A DNA stretch of 64,000 bases from Gammaproteobacteria bacterium (GTDB taxonomy: Bacteria > Pseudomonadota > Gammaproteobacteria > UBA6429 > Thiohalophilaceae). Positions within the stretch are counted from its first letter, which is position 1; the number at the start of each line of letters is the position of its first letter. The DNA lies in NCBI GenBank assembly GCA_023135195.1, contig JAGLTQ010000100.1:1-64000 (forward strand), read 5' to 3'. Position numbers and translations under genes: made by a program. The notes under the pieces were generated by a model, which worked only from the letters and a program-made list of their open reading frames with translations, searched no databases and was not told the DNA's origin. Shown piece by piece: positions 26,367 through 35,062 of the stretch.

Positions 26367-26801
26367 TTATTTTTCAAATTCAAAACTAATTCCTTTAAGG
26401 AATTTAATTCGTTGTTCATTCACATCAGTCTGACATGAGTGAAATTCTGATGCCCACATCCTACTATTTGAGGGGTATACATATACATTTGCTTTTAGCT
26501 CGCAATGTGAATCACGAAAGACTATCCAGTTTTTCTGATCAATTATGAATGATTTAGCTATCTCTGCAATATGCTCTTTATCACCAGGATAGGCTCTTGC
26601 CTTAATACGACTCAATAAGGTCTTATATTCTTTTTCAACTAGCACACTGCTTAACTTAGCTTTCTTGGTCACCAACTGACGAGGATAGTCATGACCAAGA
26701 TGTGTTGTATCACTACCCCCTACATCCTCAGCCTGAACAGTAGTGCTTAGAATAAAACAAAAGGTAATAAGTACATGTAATTTTGTAGCCTTAATAATCA
26801 T
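26367..26801 (-). CDS. LprI-like exported protein (PF07007 type)
   Basis: This 144-residue protein has an N-terminal signal peptide (cleavage near VQA-ED). The mature domain matches the LprI family: the YKTLLSRI helix, WIVFRDSHCE with the invariant Trp-Arg-Cys, and a C-terminal cysteine in SEFHSCQTD. Some members inhibit lysozyme, while many are uncharacterised periplasmic proteins. It sits ten bases upstream of the SH3 protein start. In this setting it could be a ligand-binding component of the envelope sensor, or protection against host or phage lysozymes. Confidence 0.8.
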   Translation of the reverse strand: MIIKATKLHVLITFCFILSTTVQAEDVGGSDTTHLGHDYPRQLVTKKAKLSSVLVEKEYKTLLSRIKARAYPGDKEHIAEIAKSFIIDQKNWIVFRDSHCELKANVYVYPSNSRMWASEFHSCQTDVNEQRIKFLKGISFEFEK

Positions 26802-26946
26802 TTAATTCATCTCAAAAGAAATTGTTACATTACTATTAATAACAGGAGCATCAGTCCATTTACAATAAATCTATATAATCAAGATGCAGCAACTCTAAAA
26901 ACATCAGGAAATCTTAATAAGACAACGAATAAATAAACGATATATT

Positions 26947-27258
26947 TTAGTCTGCCACTTTACCATTTTTAAGCATCTCACGATGTTTCTTTATTGCTTC
27001 ACGTTTTCTCAACTTTTCTAATTTTGAATCCCTACTATGTTCTTTAAACACATCACGATAACAATCTTCATATGAACCTCGTGACCTGTCCCAACAGCTT
27101 TTATTATCATTATAAGATTCATCTTTAATACAATATTCAAGCATTGCCACGCTTAGTTTCTTACATCTGTCAAACTCGTTGATAGTTGGAGATGCAAAAA
27201 TAGCACTGCAATATAAAGTCAACAACAGCAAAGTACTGGTTATGAGTTTTTTTGTCAT
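26947..27258 (-). CDS. Small exported cysteine-containing protein
   Basis: This 103-residue protein has a signal peptide (cleavage near IFA-SP). The mature half contains four cysteines (DRCKK, EYCIK, KSCW and EDCY), likely two disulfides, followed by a highly charged Lys/Arg/Glu helix. It follows the kinase-PEGA-FGE gene by 55 bases, on the same strand. I do not recognise the family. The charged tail suggests a coiled helix or contact with nucleic acid or anionic polymer outside the cell, which is only a guess. Confidence 0.65.
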   Translation of the reverse strand: MTKKLITSTLLLLTLYCSAIFASPTINEFDRCKKLSVAMLEYCIKDESYNDNKSCWDRSRGSYEDCYRDVFKEHSRDSKLEKLRKREAIKKHREMLKNGKVAD

Positions 27259-27313
27259 ATCATTAATTGTATTTAATTTAATGTCATATCAACCAACACA
27301 TCTACTTTAAATA

Positions 27314-29698
27314 TTAGTTAATTTCCTGAACAAGGCGAAATCCAAACTTATATTTTTTATTAGTAGCTTTTTCTGGACGTCGATTAGCTACCCGTATTCC
27401 TTTATGATTAGATGTCCAACCACCCCCACGCACTATTCGTTTATTACAATTCCCAGTTAACCAAGCATTTCCATTTTTAGGAGCTCCTTTATAATTATCG
27501 TTATAGCAATCTTGAGTCCATTCCCACACATTGCCATGCATATCATAAAGGCCAAAGTCGTTGGAACGATAACTACCTACTATAGCTGTCCCATTCAACA
27601 CACCATCATTTTTGTAATAACATCCTGAAGATTTAGTTCCACTATATTGTGCTTTAGAACAGCTTACTGAATTACCCCAGCTATACTTACTACGGCTACC
27701 TGCACGGGCTGCATATTCCCACTCTGATTCTGTAGGTAAACGGAAGCGCGTCCCTGTTTGTTTACTAACCCATTTAGCAAAATTTCGAGCATCCTGCCAA
27801 GTTACATATATAACAGGTCGATTACCTCGACCAAAACTATTGTCTTTTAGCTTATTTTTACCTACAGCTCTTGCATATGCATCATACTGATTAAAGGTGA
27901 CTTCTTTGGACATCATTTTAAAAGCAGATAATTTGACGGAGTGAACAGGCTTTTCATCAGAGCTATACGTTGATCCCATACGAAAGCTACCTGATGGTAT
28001 ATTTACCATTTCCCCAACATACCCATGTGCAGCAGCAGCCTTTGCAGCCGCTTTAGCTGCAGCTTTTTCTTTAGCCGCCTTAATTTCTTTTAGTTTCGCT
28101 ATTCGCTTTTTTTCAGCTTCTGCAATAGCTTGTTTTTGTTTAGCCACCTCATCGGGCTCCATCCATTTCCCTCTATACTTTATTAAGTTTCCACCTTTTA
28201 AAGTGTAATCACCTTTTAAGGTTTGTTTCTTTTGAACATAAATATTCTCTTTTAAATTATAGAACTTATCTTTCTTTAGAGTTAAAACGTGTTTCCCAGC
28301 AGTTATATTTAATAATGTTGCCGGTGTCGTTTTTTGTGTATATTTATAATCGACATAAATTCGTGCTCCTTCAGGTGTACTAAACACACTGAAATTGCCT
28401 GTAGCAAGTTTAAGCTTGAATTTTTCTTTACTAATAACATTATCTTCTAATGTTATTGTTTTATTCATATCCTGATAATCAGCATGAGTGAGTTTGATTG
28501 TATGCTTTCCAGCCGGAAGATTACTCCCTACATAAGGCGTTTGACCAAGCAAATGCTCATCCAAATACAAATTAGCACCTCGTGGTTGACTATTTATATG
28601 TAGAACAGCTTTACCTTTGGCGAGTTCATTAGATACTTGAAAAGCAAAAATAGCACCAGCAAAAATAATAGCTAGTCCTGTAAAAACAGCCACTCTTTTA
28701 AGTAAAGGTTTTTTAGATTCAGTCACATGTGAATTGTGTGATTTTTTAGCATTAGGTTTTTTATTTTCTATAGCTGCATCAATTGGCGCTACTATCTCAA
28801 CATTATTAATTTCATGTAAAGCTGAAATTAATTCATTCACACTCTGATAACGGTCGCTATCATTTAATGCCGTACATTTATCAATAATGGTAAGGAGTTC
28901 TTCTGAGTAATTATTGTCAGCCACTTCTTTTGCAGAAACAAAAGGGTCAGGTTGCCCTTTGATAACAGCCGTAAGCCGTTTATTAACATCAACAGGATTC
29001 TGGCCGCTAATGATTCGCCACATCACAGCACCAATAGCATAGATATCAGTCCATGGTCCTAATTCACCATCATCACTGATTTGTTCCATGGGTGCATAAC
29101 CCACTGTAAACGGTGCCATGGATTTTGAGTGTTTTGAGAAGTTTTGTTTTGCTGCACCAAAATCAATTAACAGGGGTTGCTCATCTTCACGGCGAATAAA
29201 AATATTACCGGGTTTAATATCCCGATGCAAAACACCTTTGTCATGCACAAAAGCTAAACCATCTAACAAGGCTAGCATCATATTTAATAAATGCTCTTCA
29301 CTTAGAGGGTCGTTGTTTCGTGCTTTCATTAACTCACTGAGAGACAAACCTTCTTCAAAGTCCATAACCAGATACGCTGTACCATTAAGCGCAAAAAAAT
29401 CACGGCAACTAACAATATTTGGATGTTGTTTAAACTGAACGAGTTGTTTGGCTTCGGCTAAAAAACGATCAAGACCATCCTGGTAATCGTTTTCAACACT
29501 GCCACTTAACGGATGAACGGTTGTCCCTTCTCGTGTCGCAACTTCTGAAGGCAGATATTCTTTTATTACAACCACTTCATCTAAATGAGTATGTCGTGCC
29601 TTATATACAATACCGAAACCACCATGAGCAATAATGGATTCTATTTTATATTTATCTATTACTGTTCCATTTGCTAGGGCGTTTTTATGATCTGACAT
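27314..29698 (-). CDS. Ser/Thr kinase-TM-PEGA-FGE sulfatase-modifying-fold protein
   Basis: In this 794-residue protein the N-terminal Hanks kinase (about 15-300) is intact, with K46, HRD 158-160 and DFG 179-181. One transmembrane helix (about 335-357) follows, then two PEGA domains (about 365-500) with INSQPRGANLYLDE and FSTPEGARIYVD. A Lys/Ala-rich helix and a C-terminal FGE/SUMF1 domain (about 565-794) with GSFRMGS, RLPTESEWEYAAR and GNVWEWTQD complete it. The RGGGW segment lacks the paired cysteines of true formylglycine-generating enzymes, so it is probably a binding domain. The topology puts kinase inside and PEGA/FGE outside, as a receptor kinase. Confidence 0.92.
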   Translation of the reverse strand: MSDHKNALANGTVIDKYKIESIIAHGGFGIVYKARHTHLDEVVVIKEYLPSEVATREGTTVHPLSGSVENDYQDGLDRFLAEAKQLVQFKQHPNIVSCRDFFALNGTAYLVMDFEEGLSLSELMKARNNDPLSEEHLLNMMLALLDGLAFVHDKGVLHRDIKPGNIFIRREDEQPLLIDFGAAKQNFSKHSKSMAPFTVGYAPMEQISDDGELGPWTDIYAIGAVMWRIISGQNPVDVNKRLTAVIKGQPDPFVSAKEVADNNYSEELLTIIDKCTALNDSDRYQSVNELISALHEINNVEIVAPIDAAIENKKPNAKKSHNSHVTESKKPLLKRVAVFTGLAIIFAGAIFAFQVSNELAKGKAVLHINSQPRGANLYLDEHLLGQTPYVGSNLPAGKHTIKLTHADYQDMNKTITLEDNVISKEKFKLKLATGNFSVFSTPEGARIYVDYKYTQKTTPATLLNITAGKHVLTLKKDKFYNLKENIYVQKKQTLKGDYTLKGGNLIKYRGKWMEPDEVAKQKQAIAEAEKKRIAKLKEIKAAKEKAAAKAAAKAAAAHGYVGEMVNIPSGSFRMGSTYSSDEKPVHSVKLSAFKMMSKEVTFNQYDAYARAVGKNKLKDNSFGRGNRPVIYVTWQDARNFAKWVSKQTGTRFRLPTESEWEYAARAGSRSKYSWGNSVSCSKAQYSGTKSSGCYYKNDGVLNGTAIVGSYRSNDFGLYDMHGNVWEWTQDCYNDNYKGAPKNGNAWLTGNCNKRIVRGGGWTSNHKGIRVANRRPEKATNKKYKFGFRLVQEIN

Positions 29699-29738
29699 AA
29701 ATATAATTTCTCAATTCAAGTTTTTTTTGTTAAATGAG

Positions 29739-30578
29739 TTATTTAAGAATAGCAAGTAAAAAGGTTGCCCAGAAAGAACGTCCACTTGTAGCATCAATAA
29801 ATTGTCCATTACCTTGCTTTGCAATATTCTTTAACTGTTGTTTCGCTGCGGCATCCTTACCCACTAAAGTTGTTGAAATAACATGACCTTTTTTAGAGGC
29901 AAACCGTCTTACTGTTTTAAATAATTTTGAAGTATCGTCTGAGTGAGCCACGTCATCTGTATAAACAAGAATATATTTTTTCTTTGATTTAGATCTCCAC
30001 GGCATATCTACTGCTGCTCTAACACCTTGATAAAGCGCTTCACCTGAAAAACTATTGCTTCCACCACCTTTACCGATATTTGTTTTTAAATTATTAATGA
30101 ATCTCTCAAGAGATTTTAATTTCGTGCTGCTACTTAGTGTACTTAATTTATAAACTGTTGTTGGTCTATCAAAACCATTGTCGCCAAATACAACAACACC
30201 AATAGCCAGAGATTTAGCCATATTATTAAGCACATCAGCCAGATCAACTATTTCACGTTTTAATGAAGTAATAGAATCACTCATACTTCCTGAAATATCG
30301 AGACAGATAACGACATCTATATCCGGTATTTTTACTTTTGAACCAGCACCTTGTCCACCACTTGGTGCCTTTCCTTTGCTTTTGAGCTTTTTAATTTTTG
30401 ATTTTGCTGCACTTAGTTCCTTTTGTAATTTTTTCAGTTCTGCTTCATTAGAAACCGATGTATTACCAAAGTATGGCAAAGCAATAACAGCTAACAATAT
30501 AAAAGCACCTAACGCTGAGGCAAAAAGATCCAGCGCAGACATGCTAAATATATTGACTTCTCTATTTCGTGTTTTCAT
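29739..30578 (-). CDS. Membrane-anchored vWA protein with ExbD/MotB-like helix
   Basis: This 279-residue protein has one N-terminal transmembrane helix with an acidic residue at its entry (D17 in SALDLF). That is where ExbD, TolR, MotB and ZorB carry their proton-binding Asp. A Lys-rich linker is followed by a vWA domain (about 85-270) with intact MIDAS motif DISGS (D94, S96, S98) and downstream VYTDD. Its operon also encodes a MotA/TolQ-family channel, so I infer the two form a stator-like complex with the vWA domain on the far side of the membrane. Nothing resembling an OmpA peptidoglycan-binding domain is present, unlike MotB or ZorB. Confidence 0.85.
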   Translation of the reverse strand: MKTRNREVNIFSMSALDLFASALGAFILLAVIALPYFGNTSVSNEAELKKLQKELSAAKSKIKKLKSKGKAPSGGQGAGSKVKIPDIDVVICLDISGSMSDSITSLKREIVDLADVLNNMAKSLAIGVVVFGDNGFDRPTTVYKLSTLSSSTKLKSLERFINNLKTNIGKGGGSNSFSGEALYQGVRAAVDMPWRSKSKKKYILVYTDDVAHSDDTSKLFKTVRRFASKKGHVISTTLVGKDAAAKQQLKNIAKQGNGQFIDATSGRSFWATFLLAILK

Positions 30579-30590
30579 ATTTAGCAGTGT

Positions 30591-31982
30591 TTACAAAAAA
30601 TTAACTTTACAGGAAAATGTGCCAATATTTAATTCATCATTATTTTTTAATAATGTAGACTCATCTTTTGCTAATGAAACCCCATTAACCTGAGTACCAT
30701 TAAAGCTTCCTAAATCTGTAACGTGTAATTTATTATCTTCCACTTGCAAGCGAAGATGTAACCTGGAGACCTGCTCGATATTCAACACATGATCTGCATG
30801 TTGACCATGCCGTCCTATTGTTTGACCTTCTTTTGCTCGAGCCAATGTATTTCCGTTAATTTTCAGGCGATGTTCTTTTCCGCTTTCATCAGTACCGACC
30901 AGTAAAATATCATTGAACGTCATAGCAGTTTCTTTTAACTCCTGCTCCATCTGGTCAACTTGTGAGCTTTTCTGCTCTACAGCTATATTAGCTTCTACAA
31001 CTTTCTTATTTCTTTTTCTAATAAGAATAATGCTTATCAACACTATTAAAAATAAAATACCACCCGCCGCATACAACAAGTTTTGTTTTTGCTTTTCTTT
31101 GTCTGCTAGTTCTTTTTTAGATTTTTTATCTGCAGCATCTTTTTTATCTTGTGTTGCTTTTGTTTTTTTATCCGCTTCTTCTTTTTCTTGTTTTAGCTTA
31201 TCTGATTCTTCTTGAGCTGTTTTACTGTCTTTTACACTTTTATCCTGCAACTCTTTGTTCTTTTTCTTTAAAGCATCAGCCGATTTTTTTGCATTTTTTG
31301 TTTCTTTCTTCTCTTTAGCTAATTGTTCTTCCGCTGTTAAACATTTACCGCTTGATTCAACAAAACTTACTTTTGAGCTTTTAAAAAACTTTTTAAGCGT
31401 ACTTAATTCAGACGCAGTATTTGTTGCTCCTGGCTTTTCAAGCCCTAAGGTAAACACACCAACTACTTTGGCTTGATTTAACCCAATTAATTGCCCACAG
31501 GTGTTTAATACTGGAGAACCATGTTGATGCACATTAAATGGCGCAGAATGGACTATCCGGGCAGATTTAACGTCTTCATTTGGTTTTACTATTTGAGTTA
31601 AAACCCCTTTGGTTTTTTTTGTTGCAGACAAACCAAGTAAAATAGGTTCACCTACTCCTGGCATCTTTTTAGAAATTTGAATTGGCTTACCGCTCAAACC
31701 ATTGGCCTTCAACAAAACTAAATCATCAAGCTCTGAATGACCTGTTTTTTTGCTCAATAGTTCTGCATTGGTTTTCCTGTCTTTAATAATATATTGGTCA
31801 CCTAAGCTTAAAAGCGCATTACTGGTTAACACGTGAGTCTTATCAACAATTACACCAATACCTTTGGCTACTTCTTTATTATCTTTAAGTACTTTTACAT
31901 CAACCAAAGAATTGGCGCTTACCGAACTCACCATTACAATTGTGAGAAGAAATATTTTAATTATTAAAGAACCGTAACGCAT
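30591..31982 (-). CDS. Degenerate trypsin-like domain-TM-FHA protein
   Basis: This 463-residue protein has a signal peptide, then a DegP/trypsin-like domain (about 25-205). The catalytic residues are mostly lost: Ala56 stands at the His position (VLTSNALLS), D87 is kept (DLVLLK), and His154 stands at the Ser position (HQHGSPVLN). A long Lys/Glu/Asp coiled coil (about 220-300) follows, then one transmembrane helix (about 304-324) and a cytoplasmic FHA domain (about 370-463) with TIGRHGQ, VSRLHLRL and GSFNGTQVNG. It looks like a sensor: an inactive protease fold outside and a phosphothreonine reader inside. It is 12 bases upstream of the vWA gene. Confidence 0.88.
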   Translation of the reverse strand: MRYGSLIIKIFLLTIVMVSSVSANSLVDVKVLKDNKEVAKGIGVIVDKTHVLTSNALLSLGDQYIIKDRKTNAELLSKKTGHSELDDLVLLKANGLSGKPIQISKKMPGVGEPILLGLSATKKTKGVLTQIVKPNEDVKSARIVHSAPFNVHQHGSPVLNTCGQLIGLNQAKVVGVFTLGLEKPGATNTASELSTLKKFFKSSKVSFVESSGKCLTAEEQLAKEKKETKNAKKSADALKKKNKELQDKSVKDSKTAQEESDKLKQEKEEADKKTKATQDKKDAADKKSKKELADKEKQKQNLLYAAGGILFLIVLISIILIRKRNKKVVEANIAVEQKSSQVDQMEQELKETAMTFNDILLVGTDESGKEHRLKINGNTLARAKEGQTIGRHGQHADHVLNIEQVSRLHLRLQVEDNKLHVTDLGSFNGTQVNGVSLAKDESTLLKNNDELNIGTFSCKVNFL

Positions 31983-32017
31983 GTATTACTCCAGTATCTT
32001 GTTTATATGTTATGTAT

Positions 32018-32833
32018 TTATTTCTTACCTGACGCTGTAGCCACATCTTCTACTTCTGCCTGATCATCTAATTCTGTATCACCATCCAGGAACGAAATAG
32101 CAATTACAGAAGCGTTGTCTTGTCCTGGCCGTTCATGTTGTTCTACTCGCTCTAAAATCTGAAAGGTTAATGCTTTAGCATTGCCATCATTATCATTTGC
32201 CATTTCCAACAATTCTTCTTCTCTGCAAGTTTCAACTCCATCACTTGCTATGAGCACTGTACTGTTAGACGTAATTCCTAATGGATTATCAGGCGCATCC
32301 ACCATCTGAATGTCATCACCCATTACCGCTTCTAATAATTGAGATCTTTGTGGTGAAAAACGGGCTTCTTCCTCAGTGATTTCACCTTTTTCAACCTGTT
32401 TCTGTAATACGGCTGCCATAGAGTGATTTTCATTAATCCGTTCGATTGAGTCATTTTCAATTAACCACATTGGACTATCACCCACACTAATCCATTGTAT
32501 TCTTTCACCATCGGTTAACATGGCGACGAACGTAGTACCCATTCCATCCATATCAGGATTTTCTTCGACATAATCGTAAATAGCATCATTGACTTGTTGC
32601 AGGCAGTCGATAAAGCGTTCTTTTATATTAGCTATCTCACTTTCTATAAATGCACGATGAAATACACCAACCGCGATCTTACTTGCTTCACGACCACCCT
32701 TATGTCCTCCCATTCCATCGGCTAAAACAGACAACCAATTACTATCATCTATCTGAAAGACTTCCAGACTATCTTGCTGTGTTTCTCGTTTACCTATGAT
32801 TTGATCACAAGCAGCATCAACATTGAAAAGCAT
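32018..32833 (-). CDS. PP2C-type Ser/Thr phosphatase
   Basis: This 271-residue protein has all core PP2C motifs: the ETQQDS acid, LADGMGGHKGG, MGTTFVAML, SVGDS, SDGVET and GQDNAS. The metal-binding aspartates are present, so it should be active. It is cytoplasmic, with no membrane segment, and ends with an acidic tail. It lies 6 bases from the FHA gene at 32840. The likely job is to dephosphorylate threonines placed by the two kinases, in particular those in the FHA protein motifs. Confidence 0.93.
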   Translation of the reverse strand: MLFNVDAACDQIIGKRETQQDSLEVFQIDDSNWLSVLADGMGGHKGGREASKIAVGVFHRAFIESEIANIKERFIDCLQQVNDAIYDYVEENPDMDGMGTTFVAMLTDGERIQWISVGDSPMWLIENDSIERINENHSMAAVLQKQVEKGEITEEEARFSPQRSQLLEAVMGDDIQMVDAPDNPLGITSNSTVLIASDGVETCREEELLEMANDNDGNAKALTFQILERVEQHERPGQDNASVIAISFLDGDTELDDQAEVEDVATASGKK

Positions 32834-32839
32834 TTACAT

Positions 32840-33607
32840 TTAGTCCTCTACATTATCCCAGGAGAAATCTGGACTACAAAAGGGAACAAATCGAAGTGTT
32901 GTTTCACCTAATATAATTTCACAATTAGCTTCTAACACTGTTGGCGCTAATACAGGTGCATCATTCATATATGCTAAATTACTACCCGTACCCTGGGAGA
33001 TATAAAACTGTTTACCTCTAGGATCAAAAGTAATCATGGCATGATTTTGTCGGGAAATTTGTCCATCACCGAAATCTATTTTTATACGTTCACTATTATC
33101 TCGGCCAATTGTATTTTGACCAAAGCCTACCTGCATGACATGCCCCATCCCTGGCCCATTAATAATGACTAGCCAGCCTGCAAGAGGATCACTCATTGGA
33201 TCGGCAAGATTATTATCAGAAGTTTGTATGTTATTTTCTGATGTTCCTTTTGATTCTGCTGCTTTAGCTTTCTTTCGACCTCCAAAAATTTGAGTTTTAG
33301 GCTCAGAGAGATCTGCACTAACATCTGGAGTACTAGCTTCTTCTTCATTTTTTTGTTTATGCCGTCCACCAGGTACAGTTGGGACATCATCAGGAAATAA
33401 AGATCCTCCACCCGAGCGCTTTTTAGCAGGAGCAGCTCCAGATGATCTTGCTCCACTCATAGCGCCCTTACCTTCCGGGGGTATAGTGGGTTCATCACCA
33501 CCATAACCTTGTGGCGAAGGTGTATTACTCGATGCTGTATTTTTATTTTTAGCCGGTACAGTTGGCACATCTACTGGTAAACCATCGGGACCCATCTTTT
33601 TAGCCAT
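32840..33607 (-). CDS. FHA protein with repeated Asp-x-Pro-Thr-x-Pro motifs
   Basis: In this 255-residue protein the N-terminal half (about 1-140) is low-complexity and contains three copies of D-(V/E)-P-T-(V/I)-P around T16, T41 and T77, and a related EPKTQIF at T105. The C-terminal half is an FHA domain (about 150-240) with NTIGRDNSERI and ISRQNHAMI. The motif set looks like kinase target sites that the FHA domains of the cluster could read, as with T6SS Fha and mycobacterial GarA. It has no membrane segment. It is the neighbour of the MotA-like channel gene and the PP2C gene. Confidence 0.88.
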   Translation of the reverse strand: MAKKMGPDGLPVDVPTVPAKNKNTASSNTPSPQGYGGDEPTIPPEGKGAMSGARSSGAAPAKKRSGGGSLFPDDVPTVPGGRHKQKNEEEASTPDVSADLSEPKTQIFGGRKKAKAAESKGTSENNIQTSDNNLADPMSDPLAGWLVIINGPGMGHVMQVGFGQNTIGRDNSERIKIDFGDGQISRQNHAMITFDPRGKQFYISQGTGSNLAYMNDAPVLAPTVLEANCEIILGETTLRFVPFCSPDFSWDNVED

Positions 33608-33629
33608 TGTTCAATACTCCTTCACAAAT

Positions 33630-34436
33630 TTATTCTTCGTATAATCGATTAATCAGGTTATCAAGACAGTATTGACCGCTGCCATTTAATGCCATTTCTT
33701 CTCGCGCCTGAGCAACATGCATCATAAAAACCAAGATTGCAGACATAACTAATGCCACTAAGGTGGTGTTAAAAGCGACACCAAGACTTGTGGTTAGTAC
33801 TCCCACCCAGTCCTTAATCGCCTGGCTATCTCCAATGTTTGGCATTGCACTCGCATCAGATAAGGCCATTGCAATACCAATAACCGTACCAATAAACCCT
33901 AGTGTTGGAATTAACCACATAATATAGCGCAACATATTATATTTAAGATCAATTTCATGTTGCATCAACTCAAGACTGGTATTCATTAAGTTATTCGCTT
34001 GTTCGATAGATTTTGTTATTTGAAACTGCATAATCACGCGTTTAAGTAAACGTCGTAGAAAAAATTTGTGATATGAACGTAATTGAGTAACATTTTTATA
34101 AATAGGTACTAAATCTTTTGAGCGCAACATTGTCGCTTCGTCTTCAGGTAATAAAGAATAATCAAGTTGTTGATACTCTTTTGTGCCATGCTCAAATCTA
34201 ACCCAAAGCTCACCAAACCCCAGGAAAAACATCAACCACATAATGTTTTGAATGGTAAAAGGGAAAAGTTCATTACGTACATCAAGTAACACATCAGACA
34301 TGAAAATCTGACCTTTTGCATCACCTGGATCAGGTAATATCAACCATAAACCGAGAATAACGATACATGCCATCATCAGCGAGACTAAAGCAACAATAAC
34401 TCGATATTGTTGATCCTGTTTATAATTTTGTTGCAT
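33630..34436 (-). CDS. MotA/TolQ/ExbB-family proton channel
   Basis: This 268-residue membrane protein has an N-terminal helix pair (about 14-33 and 60-80), a cytoplasmic helical region, and two C-terminal helices with the family signature: TLGFIGTVIGIAMAL and LGVAFNTTLVALVMS. Pore-lining Thr and Gly residues are kept. The extra N-terminal length, and the FHA genes on both sides, separate it from the housekeeping exbB at 54287. I infer that it forms a pentameric stator-type channel whose dimeric partner is the vWA protein at 29739. Confidence 0.9.
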   Translation of the reverse strand: MQQNYKQDQQYRVIVALVSLMMACIVILGLWLILPDPGDAKGQIFMSDVLLDVRNELFPFTIQNIMWLMFFLGFGELWVRFEHGTKEYQQLDYSLLPEDEATMLRSKDLVPIYKNVTQLRSYHKFFLRRLLKRVIMQFQITKSIEQANNLMNTSLELMQHEIDLKYNMLRYIMWLIPTLGFIGTVIGIAMALSDASAMPNIGDSQAIKDWVGVLTTSLGVAFNTTLVALVMSAILVFMMHVAQAREEMALNGSGQYCLDNLINRLYEE

Positions 34437-34457
34437 CTTTATTTTCCTTGATGGTAC

Positions 34458-34811
34458 TTAAACTTCTACTTCACCCGTTAATACGTTTCGTTTTGGTTTA
34501 ACGCTAAGAGGTTCAGCCTCATAATTATTTTTCTGTTTTACTGGAGCTGATAGTCCTGATACTAAATCTTTCATAAGAACACGATATTTACCAAAAGCTA
34601 TGTAATCTCCCAGCTCAACATAGCTATGGGTAAATTGTTGCCATTCATTATTACGCAGTACGAAGGTACCCCAGGTACTATCGCAGTCAATTACGTAATA
34701 TCGTGAATTATTAACAAATGATATTTCAGCGTGATTACGAGAAACAGTTTCATCATCTACGACTATATTAGAGACTTCTGATCGTCCAATGGTAAAGGTC
34801 TTAAATGTCAT
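34458..34811 (-). CDS. Stand-alone FHA-domain protein
   Basis: This 117-residue protein is an FHA domain with TIGRSEVSNI, VSRNHAEI and DSTWGTFV, plus a short C-terminal tail of about 30 residues with Lys/Glu/Pro. It binds phosphothreonine peptides in the cytoplasm. It is the first gene of the minus-strand operon, 21 bases before the MotA-like gene, and divergent from the transmembrane PP2C gene. As the smallest FHA protein of the set, it may be an adaptor between the channel and phosphorylated partners. Confidence 0.9.
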   Translation of the reverse strand: MTFKTFTIGRSEVSNIVVDDETVSRNHAEISFVNNSRYYVIDCDSTWGTFVLRNNEWQQFTHSYVELGDYIAFGKYRVLMKDLVSGLSAPVKQKNNYEAEPLSVKPKRNVLTGEVEV

Positions 34812-35062
34812 TAATCTAGCTCAAACCTACATTATTAAATTGATTTTATGCGCATATAAAATAATTAACTTTATAAATAAAACATCTATATCTTCTAATT
34901 TGGATATAAAGACGCCATAACGTTAAAAATATCAGGCGGATGAAAAAGTATCACTTTTGTTGTTAGATTAAAACATCTACTTAATTTTTATGGTAAATTC
35001 CTGAGAAATATAGATTGATTAACTCATTATTATTACTTTGTTTGATTAAATTGGGATTAAAA
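34812..35062. promoter_or_regulatory. Divergent promoter region of the two phospho-signalling transcripts
   Basis: This 250-base AT-rich space separates the first gene of the minus-strand FHA-to-kinase operon from the plus-strand PP2C gene. Both promoters must lie here or nearby. I do not see an unambiguous -35/-10 pair or operator, and the site for the ECF sigma factor of this island cannot be named by eye. Confidence 0.4.

Noticed and set aside
27314-29698. Diversity-generating retroelement
   Set aside because: The FGE fold is a common DGR target, but I see no reverse transcriptase or template repeat in this window.
29739-34436. Zorya defence system
   Set aside because: There is a MotA-like channel and a helix-anchored partner, but no ZorC, ZorD or ZorE gene, and the partner has a vWA domain in place of the OmpA-like domain.
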